64,000 bases of DNA from positions 1 to 64,000 of the forward strand of contig DASTRY010000079.1 of NCBI GenBank assembly GCA_035760965.1, read 5' to 3'. The notes under the pieces were generated by a model. The model was not told the origin of the DNA. It ran no database searches and worked only from the letters and a program-made list of their open reading frames with translations. The position numbers and the translations under genes were made by a program. Below, piece after piece: positions 16,764 to 23,958 of this stretch; position 1 is the first letter of the stretch, and each line of letters opens with the position of its first letter. The DNA comes from JADGHX01 sp035760965. Lineage in GTDB: Bacteria > Pseudomonadota > Gammaproteobacteria > Steroidobacterales > Steroidobacteraceae.

Positions 16764-18340
16764 GCCGCCATTCCTTTCGTGCCGAGCTCCGCGCGCACGC
16801 GCCGGTCGATGTCGGCGAGCGCGTGAAGCGCAGAGTGCATGGCGCCTTGCTGCCAGCCCGAGTGATAGCTCACCTGATCGCCGATCATGTAGTGCCGGCC
16901 TACCGGCGCTTGGATGCGCGCGAAGAACTGCGTGCGCAACTCGGGCTCCCATTCGGCGGCGCAGCCGAGCATGTTGTTCATGCGGTGCCACGGGATGCTG
17001 ACACCGTTCTCGACGTACTTGCCGTAGTCGGGATGAATGCGCGCGCCTTGTGCGATGGCCGCCTCGAGCCGCTGCGCATGCGTCATGCGCTCGAAGCGAT
17101 CGGCCGCGGCTCCGCCGAACACATAGGCGCCGAGCACCACGCCTTTGCGGCGATGGATACCGTGGCACGGATACCAGATCTGCGTGATGTCCTGCGTGGT
17201 CCACGAGATGCCGCCGTAGATCATCTCGCGCTCCCAGAAGCGCTCGCGCATCTGGAAGCCGATTTTGAAGAGCTTGCCGCGAGGAATCGCCGTGAACACC
17301 GCCGCGTAGTCCCGCGGGAAGTTGTTCGCGATACCGGCCATGAGCTGGAACGGGATGCTGTTGAGGCAGTAATCGGCCGCGAGCGTGTGCCGTCCGTCGG
17401 CGTCGCGATAGACGATCTCGACGCCCTTCTCCCGGAGCATCACGGCTTCGACGCGCGCGCGGATCTTCACGAGCGAGCCGATCTGCGCCATGAAGCCCTG
17501 CACCACGCGATCCATGCCGCCGACCGGCTCCATCATCATCGCGGCTTGATCCTCGCTCTCGCCGAAGTTCATGAGGATCTGCCACAGCCGGGACTTCAGC
17601 AGCTCGGGCAGCTCGCGCACCGACTTGAGTTGCGCCGGCATGGTGTAGTCGTAATTCGCGAGCCCGGCGCGCGCCGAGCCCTGATAGGAATTCTTCGCAT
17701 TGAGATCGCCGAACACGCGCGCGAGCGCGATCACGCGCTCGGCATCCTCGCGCGTGACCGCGGCATCGAGATGCGAAGTGCTGATGCACTTGGCGGTGAG
17801 CTCCGCGAGAAAGCCGCGGGCATCGGTGACATATTCGCGATTGCGCACGGGCTTGCCGCCGAACGCGGCGTCGTCCTGCACCCACGCGTTGCGGTTCTCG
17901 TTGATGAACGGTGCGAGCTCCACGCCGAGCTCGCGGCAGTAGTCGAGCAGCGTGGTGTGATGGCCCGGAATGCGCGCCGGCCCGGCGTTGAAGTACAGGT
18001 CCGGAACGGGATCGAAAGCGCACACCTGCGGATTGCCGATCTCGTCCACGAGATCGCCGTGGCGCAGTGTGAGATTGCGGCCGCCGGCGCGGTGCGCGGC
18101 CTCGAGCACCGTCACGTCGTATCCCTTGCGATGCAGCTCGTAGGCCGCCGTGAGGCCGGCAATGCCGGCGCCGAGAATGGCGATCTTCACGCGGCCGCGC
18201 GGCCGCACCAGGTCCGGGCGCGGCGCGGCTTGCACTTCGGCCATCGCACCGAGGCCGATCGCCGCGTGATACGCGGCGGCCGATCCTGCGGCAGCACCGA
18301 TGAGATGAAGCAGGCGACGACGCGAAAGCGATGGAGGCAT
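16760..18340 (-). CDS. Tat-exported flavin-containing amine oxidase
   Basis: A 526-residue FAD enzyme of the monoamine/L-amino-acid oxidase superfamily. It starts MPPSLSRRRLLHLIG, a twin-arginine signal, which implies export of the folded, FAD-loaded protein. The Rossmann motif GAGIAGLTAAYEL begins at residue 57, followed by VLEAAHRAGGR. The C-terminal FAD contact region reads HSGWQQGAMHSALHAL. The gene overlaps the diheme cytochrome gene, so the enzyme is likely a dehydrogenase passing electrons to cytochrome c. RidA downstream suggests imine products from an amino acid or amine. The substrate is unknown. An aspartyl-protease-like gene is divergent from it. Confidence 0.9.
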   Translation of the reverse strand: MPPSLSRRRLLHLIGAAAGSAAAYHAAIGLGAMAEVQAAPRPDLVRPRGRVKIAILGAGIAGLTAAYELHRKGYDVTVLEAAHRAGGRNLTLRHGDLVDEIGNPQVCAFDPVPDLYFNAGPARIPGHHTTLLDYCRELGVELAPFINENRNAWVQDDAAFGGKPVRNREYVTDARGFLAELTAKCISTSHLDAAVTREDAERVIALARVFGDLNAKNSYQGSARAGLANYDYTMPAQLKSVRELPELLKSRLWQILMNFGESEDQAAMMMEPVGGMDRVVQGFMAQIGSLVKIRARVEAVMLREKGVEIVYRDADGRHTLAADYCLNSIPFQLMAGIANNFPRDYAAVFTAIPRGKLFKIGFQMRERFWEREMIYGGISWTTQDITQIWYPCHGIHRRKGVVLGAYVFGGAAADRFERMTHAQRLEAAIAQGARIHPDYGKYVENGVSIPWHRMNNMLGCAAEWEPELRTQFFARIQAPVGRHYMIGDQVSYHSGWQQGAMHSALHALADIDRRVRAELGTKGMAA

Positions 18341-18560
18341 GACGGGATGTGTCCTCACGTACCGGCACGACGGCACGCGCTGATACAAGGCGCATGCCAG
18401 TCGTTGCGGCCGGACGGCACGCACACCCGAACCGCTTGCGGCGTGCGGACTTGCGCGCGAACCGGGCCGCACGCGAGACGCAACACAGATCAAGCCGCTC
18501 GCACCGGCGGCGTGCGTTTGGTCCCAGTCGCGCACGCATGGTGCGGCTATACTGCGATGC

Positions 18561-19505
18561 ATGAACGTTCTGCATCGCCTTGGATGGTTGCAGTTCGTAT
18601 TGCTGGCGGCGTCCGTCGCGAATGCCGTCGAGACCTCTACTGTTCTCCCCCCGAATCCCGACGAGCCGCTGTTCGCGGCGCCGACCTCGGTCGACCGCAT
18701 CGGCCGCATCCTCGCGCCGGTCATGGTGAACGGGCAGGGGCCGTTCCGCTTCGTCGTCGATACCGGAGCGAACTACACGACCGTCTCGCCGCGATTGCTG
18801 AATGCGCTGGGGCTGCAGATGGGCACGGAGCAGCAGAAGCTCGTGCATGGCGTGACCGGCACCGCGCTCGTTCCGACGGTCCTTATCGATAAACTTCAGG
18901 CGGGCACGCTCGTCATGGAGCACGTCTACATGCCGGTCGTGCAGACGAGCATCAATCTCCAAGCGCACGGCATTCTCGGTGTCGCCGGACTGCAGCAAGC
19001 GCGCGTGTTCGTCGACTTCCGTCGCGACAGTGTGGTCATCAGTCGCTCGCGCGTACCGCGCGGCGAGCTGAGCTCGTACTTCGTGCTCGACGCACAGCGG
19101 GTGGAAGGCGGGCTGCTCGCCGTGAACGTCGTCATCCGCGGTGTGCGCGCCAAGGCCGTCATCGACACCGGAGCCGAGGTCAGCCTCGGCAACATCGCTC
19201 TGCGCGATGCCATCCGCGCCCGCCATCGCCGCCATCATGCCGATCCGAAGTTCACCGACGTCTACGGCGCGACCGAGCAGGTCACGCAGGGCGAGATCGA
19301 GGGGCCATCGAACATCGAGATCGGCGACATCACCATCAATCACGTCGGCGTCACGTACGGCGATTTCCACATCTTCGAGGCCTGGCACCTGAAGGACCGT
19401 CCCGCGATGCTGATCGGCATGGACGTGCTCGGCGTCGCGGATGCGCTGGTCATCGACTTCCGCGCGCGGCAGATTCTGGTAAGACGCCAGAGCAGCTACC
19501 GCTGA
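18561..19505 (+). CDS. Exported retropepsin-like aspartic protease domain protein
   Basis: A 314-residue protein with a signal peptide (cut near ANAVE). It carries two copies of the pepsin/retropepsin half-domain: VVDTGANYTTV with Asp67 and VIDTGAEVSLG with Asp202, each followed by the hydrophobic-hydrophobic-Gly segment (HGILGVAGL; LIGMDVLGVAD). Both DTG catalytic motifs are intact, so a single chain could form the active site. The family (clan AA, bacterial retropepsin-like) is little studied. It is divergent from the flavin oxidase gene across ~220 bases. Confidence 0.85.
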   Translation: MNVLHRLGWLQFVLLAASVANAVETSTVLPPNPDEPLFAAPTSVDRIGRILAPVMVNGQGPFRFVVDTGANYTTVSPRLLNALGLQMGTEQQKLVHGVTGTALVPTVLIDKLQAGTLVMEHVYMPVVQTSINLQAHGILGVAGLQQARVFVDFRRDSVVISRSRVPRGELSSYFVLDAQRVEGGLLAVNVVIRGVRAKAVIDTGAEVSLGNIALRDAIRARHRRHHADPKFTDVYGATEQVTQGEIEGPSNIEIGDITINHVGVTYGDFHIFEAWHLKDRPAMLIGMDVLGVADALVIDFRARQILVRRQSSYR

Positions 19506-19591
19506 CCGAACGGCCGGCGCGCCGCTGCATCGATTTCGACCCCCTTCCGGGCTACACTCCGCCGCGCGGTAGCAGAGGCGTAGACTCTGGC

Positions 19592-19885
19592 ATGAACAGA
19601 GCGAAGATACTCCGCACGCTGAGTCGGCACGTCGGCGAGATCGAGGGGCGGTTCAGGATCAAGACGCTCTCGCTGTTCGGTCCGGCAGCGCGCAATGAAT
19701 GGCGCAAGGGGGCGAACATCGACGTGCTGGTCGAGTTCGAGGGGGCGCCCACGTTCGATCGCTACATGGATCTGAAGCTGTATCTCGAAGAGCTGACCGG
19801 CGCGCCCGTCGGCCTGCTCACGGTGGACGCCGTGAAGCCCCGCATGTGGCCGGCCATCGAGAGCAGCCTCATCCATGTGGCCTGA
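19592..19885 (+). CDS. MntA-like nucleotidyltransferase, degenerate catalytic motif
   Basis: A 97-residue protein with the minimal nucleotidyltransferase fold (KTLSLFGPAARNEWRKGANIDVLVEFE, written in full only to residue 50; key positions given here). The family motif is GSxARG...SDID; here the Ser is Pro31, the Gly after Arg34 is Asn35, and the first metal Asp is Asn42, leaving Asp44. In MntA/HepT systems this protein neutralises HepT by adding AMP groups. With the metal pair broken, catalysis is doubtful and it may act only by binding. It overlaps the HepT-like gene by 11 bases. Confidence 0.85.
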   Translation: MNRAKILRTLSRHVGEIEGRFRIKTLSLFGPAARNEWRKGANIDVLVEFEGAPTFDRYMDLKLYLEELTGAPVGLLTVDAVKPRMWPAIESSLIHVA

Positions 19886-20222
19886 CTGGATCGTGAGCCT
19901 CGAGGACATCGTCGAGTACGGCTCGAAGATCGCCCTGTACACGCGCCACATGTCGCTCGAGGAGTTCCGCGTCAACGAGCTCGTGTTCGATGCGGTGGTC
20001 AGGAACCTCGAGCTGCTCGGCGGCGCCGCCAAGCGGTTGCCCGGCGAGGTGCGGGCCGCGATGCCCGAGGCCGCGTGCGCGCGCACGGTCGCGTTCGCCG
20101 AGATGATCGCGCGCTGCTCCGTCGCCCTCGATGCGCGCGTCGTGTGGGACCTGGTCCAGACCAAGATTCCGGAGCTGGTGCGCGCCTCCAGCGCCACGCT
20201 CACGCGCCTGAAGCATCAGTGA
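19875..20222 (+). CDS. HepT-like HEPN protein lacking the RNase motif
   Basis: A 115-residue helical protein of the HepT/DUF86 family, recognisable by FDAVVRNLELLGGAAKRLP (residues 38-56) and the closing VVWDLVQTKIPEL. HepT toxins have an R-N-x4-H-x-Y catalytic motif about 20 residues before that closing segment. At the aligned position (residues 75-82, AEMIARCS) Arg, Asn, His and Tyr are replaced by Ala75, Glu76, Arg80 and Ser82. It is therefore unlikely to be an active RNase. It is translated from a frame overlapping the partner nucleotidyltransferase gene, the usual arrangement of the toxin-antitoxin family. Confidence 0.85.
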   Translation: MWPDWIVSLEDIVEYGSKIALYTRHMSLEEFRVNELVFDAVVRNLELLGGAAKRLPGEVRAAMPEAACARTVAFAEMIARCSVALDARVVWDLVQTKIPELVRASSATLTRLKHQ

Positions 20223-20234
20223 GGCTCATCGCTC

Positions 20235-20277
20235 GGGCGCGCTGCGCGCCCTCCGCTCGCGAGCGGCGCTCGCGAGC
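20235..20277. repeat. Cluster of perfect palindromes, probable transcript end
   Basis: GGGCGCGC-T-GCGCGCCC at 20235-20251 is a perfect 8-bp stem. The decamer GCTCGCGAGC, itself a perfect palindrome, follows at 20255-20264 and again at 20268-20277. The cluster begins 13 bases after the HepT-like stop codon; there is no T tract. Confidence 0.55.
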
Positions 20278-20477
20278 ACCGCATCTGACGCACGCGCATC
20301 GATCCGACGAACGGTAGCACGACCGCGACCGGCGGCATTCGCGCGCGTCACGCGCGACACGCGTGCTCGACCCGCCCGACACGCGCCCGAAAAGTTGTGC
20401 CCGTTCGGCGACAACTGCGCCGCTTGCATTGAACATTGCGTCGGCGCGCTGCGACGAATGTCGCACCACACTGGCTC

Positions 20478-20500
20478 GCGACTACACATCCGTGTATCGC
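20478..20500. promoter_or_regulatory. Dyad symmetry, candidate operator of the multiheme operon
   Basis: GCGA-C-TACAC-ATCC-GTGTA-TCGC: two matched arms with one extra base on the left, centred about 160 bp upstream of the operon start. It is the clearest symmetric element in the gap. Confidence 0.35.
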
Positions 20501-20648
20501 GCAAGACGACCAAAGACTCGTAGCAGCCGGGTCGCCAGACAGCTACATCTAGTAGCGGCGCAAGTGATTGCGACATCATCGAACGAGTTCCGGGGTCGCA
20601 ACGATTGCGCAGTAACTCGCTCACAACATTCGGTCTCGATTTCCCTCG

Positions 20649-23033
20649 ATGAACAACAACTCGATACTGGACGTCGCCATTCTCGGGGCGGGACCGGGTG
20701 GTCTCAGCGCCGCGGCACGGGCGGCGCACCGACGCATCTCGCACCTCGTGTTGGAGGCGTCCGACAAGCACGCCAACACGATCCAGCGCTACCAGCGCCT
20801 GAAGCACGTGATGTCGGAGCCGGGAATGCTGCCCCTGCGCAGCGACATCGCGTTCAAGGCCGGCACGCGCGAAGAGATCCTCGAAACCTGGGAGCGCAGC
20901 ATCGCCGAGCGCGGCATTCGCGTGCAGTACGGCGCGGAAGTCGTGGGCGTGACGGGCCGCAAAGGCGATTTTCAGGTACAGCTGAAGAGCGGCCGGGTGC
21001 TCCGCGCGCGCCACATCGTGCTCGCGATCGGCGTGCAAGGAAATCCGCGCAAGCTCGGCGTGCCCGGCGACAACCTGCCGTGCGTGTTCAACACGCTCGA
21101 CAGCGCCGCGGACCACAAGAACGAAGCGATCGTGATCGTCGGCGCCGGCGACTCGGCCATCGAGGACGCGCTCGCGCTCGCGCGCCAGAACCGCGTGGTG
21201 CTCGTGAACCGCGGTGCGAACTTCGGCCGCGCGAAGGAGGCGAACGCGGCGCAGATGCTCAAGGCCATCCGCAACGGGGTGGTCGAGTGCTTGTACGAAA
21301 GCCAGGTCAAGCGCATCGAGCCGTGCACGACGGGCGGCGCTCCGGCGCGCGTCACCGTACAAACGCCGGAAGGCGCGCGCACCATCGACTGCCACATGGT
21401 CATCACGCGCCTCGGCGCCGTGCCGTCGCGCAAATTCGTCGAATCGATCGGCGTGCGCTTCGCCTCGCCCGATCCCGACGCGCTGCCCGACCTGACGCCG
21501 AATTTCGAATCGAGCGTGCCGGGCATCTACATCATCGGCGCGCTCGCCGGGTTCCCGCTGATCAAGCAGGCGATGAACCAGGGCTACGAAGTGATCGAGC
21601 ACATGCTCGGCCACAAGGTACAGCCGGCGGATCAGGCCATCCTGCAGCAGAAGCTGAACGGCCTGCGCATCGGCGGCGGGCGCGTCGGCGTCGATCAGGC
21701 GCTGCAGGCGATCCAGATGCGCGTGCGCCTGTTCCGCGACATGAAGCCGCTCGCGCTGCGCGAGCTCGCGATGGTGAGCCGCATCTTCTCGGCGCGCGGC
21801 GGGACGGTGCTCTTCAAGGCGGGCGACTACTCGACGTCCGTCTTCAACGTGCTCGACGGCGAGGTGCACCTCTACACCGGGCGGCAGCGGATCATGACGC
21901 TGAAGCGCGGTCAGGTGTTCGGCGAGATCAGCCTCATCTCGGGTCGCCCGCACGAGGTGACCGCGGTCGCCGGCGAGCGCTGCGTGGTGCTCGAGAGCCC
22001 GCAGGCGGTCGTGAAGAAGCTCATGCGGGTCGAGCCGTCGGTGCGCGAGTATCTCGACAAGACCTACATCTTGCGCGCGCTGAAGCTGTTCCTGCTGTCG
22101 CACGCGTCGGCGGAAACGATCCATCGGCTCGCGGAGACGGCGCGGATTCATCGCGTCGCCGCCGGCGACAACCTGTTCGAGGAAGGCGATCCGGTCGATC
22201 GCCTCTATCTGCTGCGCAGCGGCTCGATGACGCTCTCGCGCAAGGCGGGCGAGCGCGAGGTCATCGTCGCGTACTGCGCGGCCGGCAAGTTCGTCGATCT
22301 CGTCGGCTGCCAATCCGGCGCGCTCGCGCGCACGGTGACGGCCCGCGCAACCGTCGCCTGCGAAGCGTTGAGCATCGACTACGTGAGCTTCTGCGACCTG
22401 CAGGCGGAAGACAAATGGCTCGAGCAGCAGGTGCAACGCGAAAGCAAGGAACAGTTCGCGCAGTACACCCAGATGCGCGCCGCACCCGAAGCCAGCAAGC
22501 TCATGTCGTTCATGCTGGAGCACGGCCTCGGCGAAGCGACCAACGTGCTCGTCATCGACGAGCAGCTCTGCGTCGGCTGCGATCAATGCGAGACGGCCTG
22601 CGCGTCCACGCACGACGGCGTCTCGCGGCTCGACCGCAAAGCCGGCCCCTCGCTCTATTCATTGCACCTGCCGACTTCGTGCCGGCACTGCGAGCATCCG
22701 CATTGCATGAAGGATTGCCCGCCGAACGCGATCCATCGCATGCCCAACGGCGAGGTGTTCATCGACGACACCTGCATCGGCTGCGGCAACTGCGAAGCGA
22801 ACTGTCCGTACGGCGTGATCCAGATGGCCGAGGTCGACAAGGGACCGAGCCTGCTGCAGCGGCTGCTGGGTCACAAGCCATCCGACGGCGCGAAGACCGC
22901 CGTGAAGTGCGACATGTGCAAGGACGTGAAGAGCGGCCCGGCCTGCGTGGCAGCGTGCCCGACCGGCGCGGCGATCCGCATTCACGCGGAGGACGTACCG
23001 AAGCTCGCGCGCACGCGAGCCGTGGAAGCCTAG
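20649..23033 (+). CDS. FAD/NAD(P) reductase fused to two cNMP domains and a 4x[4Fe-4S] module
   Basis: A 794-residue cytosolic fusion. Residues 1-325 are a two-dinucleotide-binding flavoprotein resembling thioredoxin reductases (GAGPGG at 13-18, GAGDSA at 165-170, GIYIIGALAG at 292-301), but no redox CxxC is present, so it is not a thioredoxin reductase. Two cyclic-nucleotide-binding folds follow at about 375-460 (FGEISLISGRPHEVT) and 490-590. The last ~160 residues are a DmsB/HybA-like ferredoxin with 16 Cys in four clusters: C641/644/647/651, C678/681/686/690, C709/712/715/719, C754/757/766/770. It probably moves electrons between NAD(P)H and the membrane cytochromes encoded next, gated by a small ligand. 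First gene of a four-gene operon. Confidence 0.9.
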   Translation: MNNNSILDVAILGAGPGGLSAAARAAHRRISHLVLEASDKHANTIQRYQRLKHVMSEPGMLPLRSDIAFKAGTREEILETWERSIAERGIRVQYGAEVVGVTGRKGDFQVQLKSGRVLRARHIVLAIGVQGNPRKLGVPGDNLPCVFNTLDSAADHKNEAIVIVGAGDSAIEDALALARQNRVVLVNRGANFGRAKEANAAQMLKAIRNGVVECLYESQVKRIEPCTTGGAPARVTVQTPEGARTIDCHMVITRLGAVPSRKFVESIGVRFASPDPDALPDLTPNFESSVPGIYIIGALAGFPLIKQAMNQGYEVIEHMLGHKVQPADQAILQQKLNGLRIGGGRVGVDQALQAIQMRVRLFRDMKPLALRELAMVSRIFSARGGTVLFKAGDYSTSVFNVLDGEVHLYTGRQRIMTLKRGQVFGEISLISGRPHEVTAVAGERCVVLESPQAVVKKLMRVEPSVREYLDKTYILRALKLFLLSHASAETIHRLAETARIHRVAAGDNLFEEGDPVDRLYLLRSGSMTLSRKAGEREVIVAYCAAGKFVDLVGCQSGALARTVTARATVACEALSIDYVSFCDLQAEDKWLEQQVQRESKEQFAQYTQMRAAPEASKLMSFMLEHGLGEATNVLVIDEQLCVGCDQCETACASTHDGVSRLDRKAGPSLYSLHLPTSCRHCEHPHCMKDCPPNAIHRMPNGEVFIDDTCIGCGNCEANCPYGVIQMAEVDKGPSLLQRLLGHKPSDGAKTAVKCDMCKDVKSGPACVAACPTGAAIRIHAEDVPKLARTRAVEA

Positions 23034-23067
23034 TGCCGACGATGCGGAGACGACGGGGAATAGCCGC

Positions 23068-23952
23068 ATGCACCAATCCTTCTGGAACTATCGGGGTTAT
23101 CGATACGCGATACGGGCTACCGCGCTCGGCGTGCTCGCGATCCTGGCCTACATCTTCTGTCCTTTACGCGGCGAGCAATCGAGCGGCGGCACCTGGCTCG
23201 GCTACACACTCGGGACGATCGCAGCGCTGTTGATCGTCTATCTCGCGTGGTACGGCGTGCGTCGGCGCACGTTCGGCAAAGGCGGCTCGGCGGCCGGCTG
23301 GCTTTCGGCGCACGTCTACTTCGGGCTGGTGCTCGTGCTGGTCGCGACGCTCCACTGCGGATTCCAATTCGGCTGGAACATTCACACCGCGGCGTATGTA
23401 TTGCTCGTGCTGGTCGTGGCGAGCGGTTGCTGGGGCGTGTACGCGTACGCGCGCTATCCCGGCATGATCATCCGCCAGCGCGGCAACATCACGCGCGCGG
23501 AGCTCATCGAGGAGATTCACCAGCTCGACGGTCGCGCGCTCAAGCTCGCATCCGTTCTGCCAGCCGACGTGCACGATCTGATCGCCGACACCATTCATCG
23601 CACGCAGATCGGCGGCAGCGTTTGGGCGATGCTGCGGGGGTACGACGAGTCGACGATGCTCCTGCCCGCCGCAGCGGGCGCCGGTGCGCGCATCGTGAGC
23701 AACCAGAGCCAGCGCGCGCTGATCGAAGTGCTCGCGGGCCGGCTCGCCGCGCAGACCGACAGCGCCGAGATCGGCAAGATGCACACGCTGCTCGACATCG
23801 TCGCGCGCAAGGCGGCGCTCGTCGGCAAGCTGCAGAAGGACGTCCAGCTGCAAGGGCTGATCCAGTTCTGGCTGTATCTGCACCTGCCGCTGTGCTTCGC
23901 GCTGCTGGTGGCGCTCATCGCGCACATCGTCGCCGTGTTCTTCTACTGGTGA
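23068..23952 (+). CDS. Cytochrome b-like integral membrane protein
   Basis: A 294-residue protein with four helices in the N-terminal half (about residues 15-32, 45-63, 80-98, 105-124), a soluble middle (about 130-260) and one C-terminal helix (265-292). His residues placed on helices, in LSAHVYFG, ATLHCGF, WNIHTAAY, YLHLPLC and IAHIVAV, could bind heme b, so I read it as a cytochrome b561-like quinone/electron carrier. I do not recognise a named family. It sits 35 bp after the flavoprotein gene and 7 bp before the FHA-cytochrome gene, between the cytosolic and periplasmic members of the operon. Confidence 0.75.
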   Translation: MHQSFWNYRGYRYAIRATALGVLAILAYIFCPLRGEQSSGGTWLGYTLGTIAALLIVYLAWYGVRRRTFGKGGSAAGWLSAHVYFGLVLVLVATLHCGFQFGWNIHTAAYVLLVLVVASGCWGVYAYARYPGMIIRQRGNITRAELIEEIHQLDGRALKLASVLPADVHDLIADTIHRTQIGGSVWAMLRGYDESTMLLPAAAGAGARIVSNQSQRALIEVLAGRLAAQTDSAEIGKMHTLLDIVARKAALVGKLQKDVQLQGLIQFWLYLHLPLCFALLVALIAHIVAVFFYW

Positions 23953-23958
23953 GGCGCG

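Larger units (their letters stand above)
20223..20648. other. Intergenic region upstream of the multiheme operon
   Basis: No gene is supported in these ~425 bases. It begins with a cluster of GC-rich palindromes (20235-20277) that probably end the HepT-like transcript. Further on it holds a dyad at 20478-20500 and presumably the promoter of the flavoprotein/multiheme operon that starts at 20649. Confidence 0.6.

Noticed and set aside
16823..18892. Long rightward frame antisense to the flavin oxidase
   Set aside because: Composition is His/Arg/Glu-rich without motifs, and the opposite strand encodes a clear Tat signal, FAD motif and coupled cytochrome.
20649..21600. Thioredoxin reductase as the function of the flavoprotein
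   Set aside because: The fold is similar, but the redox-active CxxC in the NADPH domain is missing.
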